DNA of 64,000 nucleotides. It comes from Athripsodes cinereus. Its lineage: Eukaryota; Arthropoda; Insecta; Trichoptera; Leptoceridae. Under the pieces are notes generated by a model, which made no database searches, was not told the DNA's origin, and was given only the letters and a program-made list of their open reading frames with translations. Location of the stretch: assembly GCA_947579605.1 (NCBI GenBank), contig OX388321.1:14623614-14687613 (forward strand). Reading direction: 5' to 3'. This document shows positions 21,541-30,740 of the stretch, one piece after another (within the stretch, counting starts at the first letter, position 1; each line of letters opens with the position of its first letter). The translations under genes were made by a program, and so were the position numbers.

Positions 21541-23990
21541 TTTTATTTATTTATTTGTTTTATTTATTTCGCTATGGAATTATACTACCGAAACACCGAC
21601 ACAGTGAATAAGAATTTTCATTTTGTTACAAGAACAGTTTTACATCTACATTATAGAACAAATCAGTGTTGTGCCGCGAAATACTTTCTGCGGAAACCCT
21701 TTATAAAACATTATAAAACAAAAAAAAAACTGTTTCTAACAAATTATACAACCTCACTGTTGATTGGGAAAGTACATATTTTATTTGAGACGTAATAAAT
21801 ATCGGATGTTACAAAGAGGTACCTATGTAGATACCTACATATACTTAAATAATATTAACCCGTTATAATCTGATGTTCCAAATGCCTGAACAGATTTGAA
21901 AATATGTATCTGTTTTTTTAACGAAAAAAAATACATAGATAAACATCGATTTACAAATTTACAATTTTAGTTTCAAATACTGAAGGTACCGACGCATACG
22001 TCCTCTTTGAGTGCACGGCTATGTACCGAATTTCGTTCCGCGCATGCGCAGAACTGTCACGTGTGGTGCCCGCCATTATTTGAAATATCAACGAAAATTT
22101 GAAGTTTGCGGCCTCTCATAATATCGATGTTTTTGTTAATTAATCGTTATAATATTTGAGTTTATCCACAAATATCAGTGAGAGTATGGTTTTGATTTTA
22201 ATTTCATTATAAGTATGTGTCCTTAGTCCCTATAGTATAGATAATATTTAGATGTAAATTCCTTGTGTCAACATTTGATACGAACGCGCACTAAAGTTGT
22301 ACATTTGCTGTATCAACAGTTGATACGCTCGCGGGCATTGAGTTAAAGCGATATGCTCCATTACGATTGGAGAAACATGTTTACACAATCGTGCTGTCTG
22401 ATTGGTTTATCTATCTGCATGTTGTGCCCAAAACCAGCTGTACAAAAAAATGGATATATACAAAATATTTTTTTGGATTATATTTTGGGGTGAACATATT
22501 TCTATGTTCATGATTGGGTATGTACTTGATTGTGAAATTATAAATAAAACATCGAAATAAGTTAGATCAGTCCTGTATCTTATTTATGTATAAATTTCAA
22601 ATGATAGGTTTTCTGAAGAAAAGTCTATACCCGATGATAATGGAAGAAATGTGTACTGTCAGCTCTATCAGATGAAACCTTTTCGTTCTGCTAAGAATGT
22701 AGGTAGGTCCTTAATATTACGCAAGCGATGCGACGATGGCTTTATTGTTACAAACAGGTACCTAGTTATTGCTACAAGTATCATCACGACATTTCCTAAA
22801 ATAGACAGAACACTTTGTATACGAACATCTATCTTCATAAATCATAAAATTGCTTTGAATTTGGGGACTTGACGGTTTTCTTATTATCTAATGTCTTATT
22901 AACATGCAATGCTTATGTTTTTGTCTGAAATAATTGAATCATCAAGCAGCTTTGATATAAAACGTACCATAAATTCTTTGAAGTAATAAGAGTTCATTGA
23001 GTGAATGCTAAACCGAATGAGAAAATATTGTTAGCAAAAATTAACTTAGATATATTTTAGTAAAATAGAAAGTTGTTTGTGGATTAGTTTGAGTACTCCA
23101 CACATTAACAAATATCTACCACAACTCACATGGGATAATCCAATAGATTTACATAAGTATCATATAAATCTCTGCACTGCCCTATGATTTACTGTTCCCC
23201 CTACAGCTCCGTTCATTCAACAAACATTATAACTTTTGAAAACAATAGTAGAAGTTATCTAGAGGGGCATGTAGTTACCTACATTTTGTTGGGTCGGATG
23301 AGCTATCTTCTATTAAACTAATAATACCTATCTACACATGATGTACTCACTTGATGTATGGCTACAACTTTTCAGTAGGGATATTACAATCCATATTTAA
23401 TGTTATTAAATACACACATACGTAGTCTAATACTAATAATAAGCTCTGTAGGTCATCAAACTGTGTGTTGCTCGCGCTATAAATAATCATACTTAATTAA
23501 CTATTAACCAATTCAGGCGATAAGTAATGGTAAAAACTTGAGGGTTGCTCGGAAAATATCACACCGCAAAAAGGGCCCACACGGTGCAATGTTTCGTAAC
23601 TAACTAGGTACTGTTGCTAGTTATTATTGCCTCTGGTAAAATGAATATAGGTAATTAGGTATAACACAAACAGAAAAAAACAAAATACATGTTTTTATGA
23701 ATGAGTATCCTACATTAGTTTCAGACACGTAGCGCATATCCCATCTAGGGTACTATCAAATAAGGTGACGTTGTCTTTTTAAGTCTTATAATAATAATAA
23801 TAAATATATATTGATAGTTTCATGTGTTAAATTGACGTATGTAATCTCATATAAAGGTTAATTTGTAAAAATAACATTTATTGGTAACATACATTTTGAT
23901 TTTAAATACAGAGAATTAAATGATGTTTGAATACCAATATAGAACTTATTTATTAAAAAAACTGATGTTTGCGTTATCAAGGGTTAAATT
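21541..23990. other. Non-coding stretch with a CpG-rich promoter-like patch
   Basis: At about 22015-22110 the composition becomes CpG-richer, and motifs GCGCATGCGCA (NRF-1-type palindrome), CACGTG (E-box) and CCGCCATTA (YY1-like) lie within 50 bp. No coding exon follows in either direction that I can identify. A palindrome TATCAACAGTTGATA lies near 22311, with a related half near 22268. ATA microsatellites lie at 23790-23810. Confidence 0.4.
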
Positions 23991-24014
23991 GGTAATTTAT
24001 TTATTTATTTATAC

Positions 24015-24046
24015 ATAAATCCACGGCGTGAGCCTTTTACATGTTA
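24015..24046 (-). promoter_or_regulatory. LINE 3'-terminal stem-loop and tail
   Basis: On the minus strand: ACATGTAAAAGGCTCACGCC, then GTGGATTTATGTATAAATAA. The three-base-pair stem GGC / GCC encloses TCAC. Five other copies in the window keep the stem while the loop varies (TTAT, GTAT, TTGAAC, TTTC, GTAA). In L2/CR1-type LINEs a 3' hairpin recognised by the element's own RT is established; assigning that role here is inference. Confidence 0.6.
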
Positions 24047-24482
24047 AAAATATAAAACAAAAACAAACATAATTCTCATTTACAACACAGTTGGAACAGA
24101 ACAACAACTGGCGAAGAAACAATACAATTGGAAATCAAACTATAACAATTATAAAATGAGTCAAAACAAAACAATTAGAAAAGTCAAAACATTGTGGTGA
24201 GAGTGTAAATGTCAACAAAGGTTTGATAAATGTCAAGAACAATTATTTTGATACAGTAAGGAGATGTCAAGTAGATAGAAGAAAAAAAAATTATATTTAT
24301 GAATTGTAATAGATAATTAAAATGTCAAAAAGAAATTAATAAATAATTCAGCAAGATGTCAGAAATTAAATAGGTATATATCAATTATATAATAAATTGT
24401 CACTAGTAGATGAAGGAACAATAATACAAATGCAAAAATTCAAATTAATAGCCAAACATACTTCGAAATGCCCATTGTTAAT

Positions 24483-27335
24483 TTATACATTAAAACAATT
24501 TATAATGTCATGTTTATATTTAGGTAAACTGTCAGTAAAAATGTCTGTATTATCTCCTACCAGGTTCCCTAATCTATGAATTCTAACCATAGGAGAGAAA
24601 AATGAGTAATTATTCCTAGTGTTGTGTTCTCGAAATAACACTGTTTGTCTGGTACTTCTGGTAGGTATGTTGAATTGAATCAGTTCAATTAAATCGGGAC
24701 AATCTATTTCTCCATTGAGAAGCTTATGAAGAAAACAAAGATCAAACACTTTTCTACGGTTTTCTAAGCTGAGGAGTCGAAGCTCATTCATCAAAGCCGG
24801 GTAGTCAATATTTTCCACCGGTAACCCTAACTTATAGTTGATCAGCCTCAAGAATTTTCTCTGTAATCTCTCCAAGCCACTGATGTGGATATTATAATTT
24901 GGAGACCATATTACAGTGTTATACTCCAATAATGGCCTTACGAGAGAAACAAAAAGTAGTCTATAAGACTGAATCAAACGGAGATCAGTAACCAGTCTGA
25001 AAACAAACCCTAAAGTTCTCATGGCCTTACTGACAATTTCCTCAATATGTAAGTTGTAAGTCAGATCTTCAGAGAAGGTAATACCCAGATCTCTCAAATT
25101 TGAGACACACTCAAGTACCATACCATCTATGGTATAATTGTATGAAACTTTAGATCTGGTCTTGTGAAATTGAATGACTTGACACTTGGCTATATTAAGG
25201 TTAAGTTTATTCTCTTTACACCAATTATTCAAATAATCAAGGTTCTGTTGTAGAACTATACAATCATCTGTGTTTTTTATAGATTTATACAATTTCAAGT
25301 CGTCAGCGAATAGTAACACCTCAATGTCTCTGAAAATCTGAACTATGTCATTTATAAATATATTAAACAGCATTGGTCCTAAGTGCGATCCCTGCGGGAC
25401 ACCACTATATGCATATATTGCATCCGATATACAACTACCCATTATTACTTTAAGAGTCCTATCACTTAAGTAACTTTCTAACCATCGATAAAAAATATCG
25501 TCGACTCCGTATCCACGTAACTTACGTAATAGCATGTCATGTGACATCTTGTCAAAAGCTTTAGAGAAGTCAGTGTACACGGAATCGACTTGGCCTCTCA
25601 TTGCAAGAGTATTCATAATATAATTTTGATATATGAGCAAGTTACTTTGAGTAGACTTTTTGGGAACAAAACCGTGTTGAAGATTAGTAATTACATTATT
25701 GACAGGTTGTTTAATCTTCCCTACAATCAAAGACTCAAAAAGCTTAGGAATTGCGGACAAGATACATATGGGTCTGTAGTTTATGACTTGACTGTTATCA
25801 CCCTTCTTAAGTATTGGGCTTATAAAACCGTTTTTCCAAATATCTGGAAATATACCCAATCTTAGTGAGGAGGAAAACAAAATATGTAAATGTTTGGCAA
25901 TAATATCTACACAGTTTTTAAGAAAAACGTTGGGAATACCATCAGGGCCCGCTGTTTTTGAAGCGTCTAAGGCAAGAATCGCACTTTTTACCTCGTCAAG
26001 AGAAATTGTTATGCAGGGCAGATCGATAATCCTATTGGAGGTAAAATCAGGTTCAGTATGTGAGTGTGTAGATGGAATATCATAGACACTCTGAAAATAA
26101 GAAGCAAACAGATTTGCTGCTCCCTGAGCAGATTCAGAATGCTGATTATTATAGAACACTTTCGAAGGTATATCAACCTGATCTTCCCTCATTTTATTGA
26201 CAAATCTCCACAGATCTCTGGAATCTCCAGGCAATTTATTTTCAATAGTTTCAATATGGTGAGAGTAGCATTTTTTTGACAATTCAGAACACTGACTGCG
26301 TAAACCAGAAAAATAATTATAGTCATCTGTATCTAAAGTTTCTTTATATTTTTTATGTGCTAGTTTCTTTTTTATGACTAGATGTTTAAACCACTTCGGA
26401 TATTGAGAAGTTTTAAAACACGTTTCCGGGATATAGGCATCAATGCAAGTTTGTAAATTGGAGTAATAGAGTTCTACAGCAGTGTTCAGATTAGTAATGT
26501 TCGATAAGAAAGTAAAATCCATATTTTCCAAACAATTGTTTATTAGTGGGTAATCCGCTCCGTGGAAATTTCTCTTAAGGATTAGTTTGTTGTCCATATT
26601 TCGCAAACGTGAAGTAATTACAATATCGAGGGGGGGATGGTAGCTATCAACCGGTAGGAGAACTGAGGAAGACTTGCTGACAACTGTTGCATTAGAATCT
26701 GAGGTAAAAACAAGATCTAGAGTTCTACCAAGATTATTAACAACATTATTTATTTGCAAAAGTCCGAAAAAGTTAGCTAAATCAACAATTTCAGAAGCTT
26801 TTTCATTGTTAGTATCATTAGCATATTGTAACTCAGTAGGACAGTGTTCATTATCAGCTATGTGTACGGTTCTCCATTCACAGTCAGGTAGATTAAAATC
26901 GCCAGTTAAAATTAGTTTATGTTTTTTGTATTTTGATCGCAATATCTCTACCTCTTCACAATAATTTCTATAAAGTGAAATATCTGCTCCCGGTGGAAAA
27001 TACACGCATCCAAAAACAACAGATTCAAAGGGGAGTTTCACTAATACAAAAAGCTGCTCAATATTTTTATGTTTGGTAACCAATATTCTACTTGATAAAG
27101 TTTTTGATACTGCTATGAGTACACCACCACCCCTCGATTTACCACTAGTAAGCGGATTTCTGTCACATCTATAAACATTATAGTTGCTGGAGAAACCAAT
27201 TTCAGAATTACCAATACAAGGGCTCAGCCAGGTCTCTGTTAGTAGAATTATTTCATAAATAAAATGAGGAAGAGACTGGCGAAGGTCATGCAATTTGGTG
27301 TTTATGCCCCGTACGTTTTGTAGGTAGCATAGGAG
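24483..27335 (-). CDS. LINE ORF2: endonuclease-reverse transcriptase (element 1)
   Basis: The open frame starts without an ATG at the frameshift site and runs 950 codons to TAA. It opens LLCYLQNVRGINTKL, the standard start of an AP-type endonuclease. Counting from the internal TTG at 27293, the endonuclease motifs are TETW with the catalytic Glu (residue 20), GDFN (131-134) and the SYHPPL histidine (219). The reverse transcriptase follows: SKTAGPDGIP (445-454), KKGDNSQVINYRP (496-508), YTDFSKAFD (573-581, first catalytic Asp), GVPQGSHLGP (631-640) and LLFADDLKL (660-668, catalytic DD). No RNase H domain follows. All catalytic residues are present and there is no internal stop. The protein nicks the target and copies the element RNA at the nick. 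It is probably made as an ORF1-ORF2 fusion. Confidence 0.92.
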   Translation of the reverse strand, partial: LLCYLQNVRGINTKLHDLRQSLPHFIYEIILLTETWLSPCIGNSEIGFSSNYNVYRCDRNPLTSGKSRGGGVLIAVSKTLSSRILVTKHKNIEQLFVLVKLPFESVVFGCVYFPPGADISLYRNYCEEVEILRSKYKKHKLILTGDFNLPDCEWRTVHIADNEHCPTELQYANDTNNEKASEIVDLANFFGLLQINNVVNNLGRTLDLVFTSDSNATVVSKSSSVLLPVDSYHPPLDIVITSRLRNMDNKLILKRNFHGADYPLINNCLENMDFTFLSNITNLNTAVELYYSNLQTCIDAYIPETCFKTSQYPKWFKHLVIKKKLAHKKYKETLDTDDYNYFSGLRSQCSELSKKCYSHHIETIENKLPGDSRDLWRFVNKMREDQVDIPSKVFYNNQHSESAQGAANLFASYFQSVYDIPSTHSHTEPDFTSNRIIDLPCITISLDEVKSAILALDASKTAGPDGIPNVFLKNCVDIIAKHLHILFSSSLRLGIFPDIWKNGFISPILKKGDNSQVINYRPICILSAIPKLFESLIVGKIKQPVNNVITNLQHGFVPKKSTQSNLLIYQNYIMNTLAMRGQVDSVYTDFSKAFDKMSHDMLLRKLRGYGVDDIFYRWLESYLSDRTLKVIMGSCISDAIYAYSGVPQGSHLGPMLFNIFINDIVQIFRDIEVLLFADDLKLYKSIKNTDDCIVLQQNLDYLNNWCKENKLNLNIAKCQVIQFHKTRSKVSYNYTIDGMVLECVSNLRDLGITFSEDLTYNLHIEEIVSKAMRTLGFVFRLVTDLRLIQSYRLLFVSLVRPLLEYNTVIWSPNYNIHISGLERLQRKFLRLINYKLGLPVENIDYPALMNELRLLSLENRRKVFDLCFLHKLLNGEIDCPDLIELIQFNIPTRSTRQTVLFREHNTRNNYSFFSPMVRIHRLGNLVGDNTDIFTDSLPKYKHDIINCFNV

Positions 27336-28228
27336 TTTTTTGAATTTTTAATGTTTACAATTTTAGGACTACCTCCAATAAACTTAATCACCAAATTTTT
27401 TTCGCCATTCTCAACCCTTGCATTTAGTTCTTCTTTCAACCTTATATATTGATTTCGCTGGATAACAGTTTGATCCTTATACAATTTAATATTTTTAGGT
27501 AAATGTATTTTATTTTTCAAAATTTCGACTACTTGGTTACTATTTCTAAGTAAAACTTTAACTGGTCTTGGTTTATTACTATACCTTTTACCCAATCTAA
27601 AACACTTTAACTCCGAACTAGATATTGATTGGTCAGCATGCTTTAGTAAATTGTACACCTTCATCTTGTCATCTTTAATAATTTCATCTCGCTCAGTCAA
27701 TAAACTTTCCTCCATATTACAGATGATAACATTGTTCCTTCTTCTATGTCTCTCCTCGATTTCAGTAGCCATGGAATCCATTTCACTGACGTCATTAGTC
27801 TTGCTGTTCTCCAATTTGTTCACTTTATTTTCCAATTTATTTATTCTTTCTTTTAGAAGCAGGTTCTCGGCCATTAATTCATCAATGAGACACAATTTAT
27901 ATGATAATTCATTCATTTTAGTGATGAGGTTTTCATTTTGAGATACCATTTGTTCCTTTACGTCGTTTACACTGTGGTGCAAACTGCTAAGGTATTCCTT
28001 TAAAGTTTCGTCAATGGTAATACCGTCATCCATAGAAGATTTCACATTATCAATGCTTTGTCTCGTTTTGCCATCACTAGATGGCAGTGATGATTTCCTT
28101 ACCAATGTTTTACTTGATATACCGATAGGCGCCTCCCGCTTATTTAATTTTGCAGTAGATGTCGCTGGAGAATTATTTTTATTAATATTTTTTCTCGCCC
28201 TGGTTCTGATCTTGGGTTCTAATTCCAT
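27302..28228 (-). CDS. LINE ORF1: coiled-coil RNA-binding protein (element 1)
   Basis: 308 codons from an ATG in good context (ACCATGG) to TAA at 27304-27302. Residues 1-70 are basic and Ser/Lys/Arg-rich. Residues 75-160 form a heptad-patterned coiled coil (LLLKERINKLENKVNKLEN). From 161 on, RRRNNVIICNMEE starts an RRM-like fold, and residues 205-292 (FRLGKR...RPVKVLL...LVIKFIGGSPKIV) form the conserved C-terminal RNA-binding part. This is the ORF1p layout of CR1/L1-type elements: a trimerising coiled coil plus RRM and C-terminal domain, which coats the element RNA. The last ten codons after the AAA AAC slippery codons (K297-N298) are not conserved with element 2, fitting termination after a frameshift site. 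Confidence 0.85.
   Translation of the reverse strand: MELEPKIRTRARKNINKNNSPATSTAKLNKREAPIGISSKTLVRKSSLPSSDGKTRQSIDNVKSSMDDGITIDETLKEYLSSLHHSVNDVKEQMVSQNENLITKMNELSYKLCLIDELMAENLLLKERINKLENKVNKLENSKTNDVSEMDSMATEIEERHRRRNNVIICNMEESLLTERDEIIKDDKMKVYNLLKHADQSISSSELKCFRLGKRYSNKPRPVKVLLRNSNQVVEILKNKIHLPKNIKLYKDQTVIQRNQYIRLKEELNARVENGEKNLVIKFIGGSPKIVNIKNSKNSYATYKTYGA
27335..27341 (-). promoter_or_regulatory. Predicted -1 ribosomal frameshift site A_AAA_AAC (element 1)
   Basis: Read on the minus strand, 27341-27335 is AAAAAAC, phased in ORF1 as A AAA AAC (codons Ser296, Lys297, Asn298). A -1 slip makes the next codon start at 27335, exactly the ORF2 frame (27335 minus 27293 is 42, a multiple of three), and no stop intervenes. 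A small stem UAUGC / GCAUA (27331-27327 with 27307-27303) starts 3 nt downstream; it is weak and closer than the usual 5-9 nt spacer. The heptamer and phase are seen directly; function is inferred. Confidence 0.65.
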
Positions 28229-28274
28229 GGTATTTATTTGTATGTATTAAATATCTTGAAAAAAAACAAGTTGT

Positions 28275-28375
28275 CGAAGTGATCTCTGTTGGATTCGAAC
28301 TCACGCCGCCCAAACAAACTGAATAGGTACGTGCGGCTGCCGCTCCAGACAACTCAGCTACGGTCGCTTGTAGCG
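28275..28375 (-). promoter_or_regulatory. tRNA-like A/B boxes just upstream of LINE ORF1
   Basis: The minus strand carries TAGCTGAGTTGTCTGG (28360-28345), close to a Pol III A box, and GAGTTCGAATCC (28302-28291), close to a B box, about 43 nt apart. The B box is some 60 nt upstream of the ORF1 ATG. This may be a decayed tRNA-derived SINE abutting the LINE, or an internal promoter within the LINE 5' UTR. No cloverleaf good enough for a functional tRNA is apparent. Confidence 0.55.
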
Positions 28376-28399
28376 TAGGCGGAATAAAACAGTGTATTA

Positions 28400-30365
28400 T
28401 ATGTATCGATACCGCAGTTGAAATTATGTACAGCTACCCACACGATATATTTTTGGTATTATTGATGTAGGCTCTTCAATGTAATTATTTCAAAATAATA
28501 ATATATGATTTCGTACCTTATACGTGTGGTATATTTGTAATAATATATTGAGAAGATGCGCAGTGTTTTGTTTGTCAGTTATATAGATTTTGATCACTAT
28601 ATATGTAGTAATTACACTTAAATTTAAAAATGTTTGTAGGAGCGAAAAAAACACGTCTGTCAAATTTAGTGTTGTGATGAGAAAAAAAGTAATGTAATTT
28701 GATATCTTCATTTTCCATTTTAATTCTAAAACTTATATCAGCTAACCGATTATTACCCTTTTCTATGGAATATATAGAGTAAAAATGAGGATCGAACATA
28801 TTTAATATATTTTTAAATAAATAATATGGTGATATAAGAAAAGAGGAATTCCACGTCTATACATGCGGAAACAGGACATATTTTAGTGACTTATTGTTTA
28901 AGAAACTTATTTAAGATAGTTAGTCACCTTAAACGGCAATTAATACTATCGTTTTGTAGTAGCGATGTATGTAAGAAGTGTTGCGGTAGCCACCAGCAGG
29001 AGAAATAGGTAGAGTACAGAGTAACAATGTGTATAAAGTTTTATTATGCAAGTCAGCCATTTGGCCATTCATCAGCTACCAAGTTTCAATTAATCTCAAT
29101 TTATGCACACTGTTATCTGACTTTGCAGTTTTGGCCCAACTTGTATAAAGTACATCCGTGTTCATACAGTGTGCCTTGTTACCACTATCTACCTGTTACT
29201 TATAAACCAACTATTTACTATCAGATCCCAGGTGTATATGTGTGTGTACCTACATTTAATCTAAAACAATTAATAATAAACAAAGTAAATATAATTATTA
29301 TGGTACACAAATTATTCAGGTTTTCCTAAACGGAAAGCGTTTCTGAACTTTATATACAGTAATTAGGAATATTATTATTTATTACAGCAAATAGTGTTTG
29401 TGTTTTGTTTTCACATTAGTTTTAGCTTTCAACGGCATGTTGTTTGGTATATATATACGTGTGTGTAGATAATTTACCTTTAATAAAGGATGAGATTTAA
29501 GTATTATTTGAATAGTCATCCGTTAGGGAAGTTAATGAATTTAATAAAATAAAATTTATTGTACTAAATGTAATTTTGCATTGTAACATTTGCTTGAAAT
29601 TAAAAACTTTTTTTAACTTTATTACATTAACCTATATATTTTTTAATTACCTATTTTCGATACATAAATCCCCTAAAACTAGTACAGCCACAGTAGCTAG
29701 ATTCGTAAAATTTTGACTGGAACAAATTTTAAATTCGTTATATTTGAAATGATATATTAACAATAATTCGTCAATTTTAAATGTAGATAAAATTATGTGA
29801 ATAATATTTGAAAATGTTTCATAATTTTTAGTTGTCTTAAGACTTATATGAACGTTTATTATAAAATAGTCAATAGTTCTGTTTTAAAATGAAAGAAGAT
29901 TAGTATTGTATATTGTATTGTAAGAACATTCCATGTAATTGAAATTTACGATATGGCCGAAGTAAATAGTAGCGAGACGTTGAGACGTGGTGTGCAGCAA
30001 GAGACTCTGTATATCCCATAAGCTTAGCTGATACAACCAAATGTATTATTATTTTGCACACTACTGGACCCCGCCATGTACCTTCAGCTGTTGTAACAAC
30101 ATAAAAGTTTCAGTATAAGTCACGCAAATCTTTGCATAGGAGGAATTTTTCATTTATTAAATTTATATTTCAAGTATTTCGAGAAGATACTCTGGATGTC
30201 AGAAAAAACTAAGTATGGAAAATTTTGGAAGCTGTTGAAGAAGTAAGAAAACCAGTGGACTGCTTACAAATAACCTAAAAAGCTGAGAAAAAGAATATTG
30301 TAATTAATGGAAAATATTTTTTAAAATGACTTAAAATCATGATGCAAATAAATAAATACGAGAGA
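28400..30365. other. AT-rich non-coding stretch
   Basis: No gene recognised. The 100-codon frame at 29027-29329 has no motif and a composition like its surroundings. Confidence 0.5.
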
Positions 30366-30740
30366 AATGTGGAATGAAAGTTGGTGTCGTTTACAAGGAT
30401 GAATACGTAAATAAGTTACGATGGTTTGGGCATGTGGAAAGAATGAATGAGGACAGAACGAGCAAGATGATAATTATATTTGGCTGAGAGGAATAGTACT
30501 TAGAGGCGTGGATGGCCGAGGATCAAATGGCAAGATCATCTAAAGCAAATCCTAGAGGACGGCCACGTGTTGAGTACATTGAACAGGAGAACATGCATGA
30601 GGAATTGTGTGACAGTGATGGAAGCGAAAGATGTATGCAACGATAGAAGGAAGTGGCACTCGATCCTTTCTGCCTACCCCGCGAGGCAATCGGCGTGATA
30701 GTATGTATGTATGTATGTACGAAATAAATAATTTGAAAAA
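30366..30740 (+). pseudogene. LINE C-terminal remnant with 3' tail
   Basis: From about 30415 the sequence decodes, with frame changes, to RWFGHVERMNEDRTSKMI, then NPRGRPRVEYIEQ and a 'DRRKWHSILSAYPARQSA'-like ending. This is the standard C terminus of insect Jockey/RTE-type polyproteins ('RWFGHVxRMxxxR...GRPR...DRxxWxxxV'). The tail is ATGTATGTATGTATGTACGA followed by AATAAATAATTTGAAAA. Multiple stops and shifts make it dead. It is 5'-truncated. Confidence 0.75.

Larger units (their letters stand above)
23995..28400 (-). mobile_element. Full-length CR1-group LINE, two ORFs (element 1)
   Basis: In transcription order this has a tRNA-like 5' region (28375-28275), ORF1 (28228-27302), a -1 frameshift overlap, ORF2 (27335-24483), and a 3' UTR. 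The 3' end carries the hairpin GGC-TCAC-GCC (24034-24025) and a (TAAA)n-type tail at 24015-23995. Both ORFs are uninterrupted, so the copy may be recent and possibly active. There is no RNase H domain and no poly(A) tail; endonuclease plus RT plus a short tandem-repeat tail fits the CR1/L2/Daphne group better than Jockey or R1. The 5' boundary is approximate. Confidence 0.9.

Noticed and set aside
25590..26964. Several plus-strand frames inside 24.4-28.3 kb
   Set aside because: Shadows of LINE ORF2 and ORF1 on the minus strand.
27303..27331. Strong frameshift-stimulating pseudoknot in element 1
   Set aside because: Only a weak UAUGC/GCAUA stem with a short spacer is visible by eye; not enough to claim a pseudoknot without folding software.
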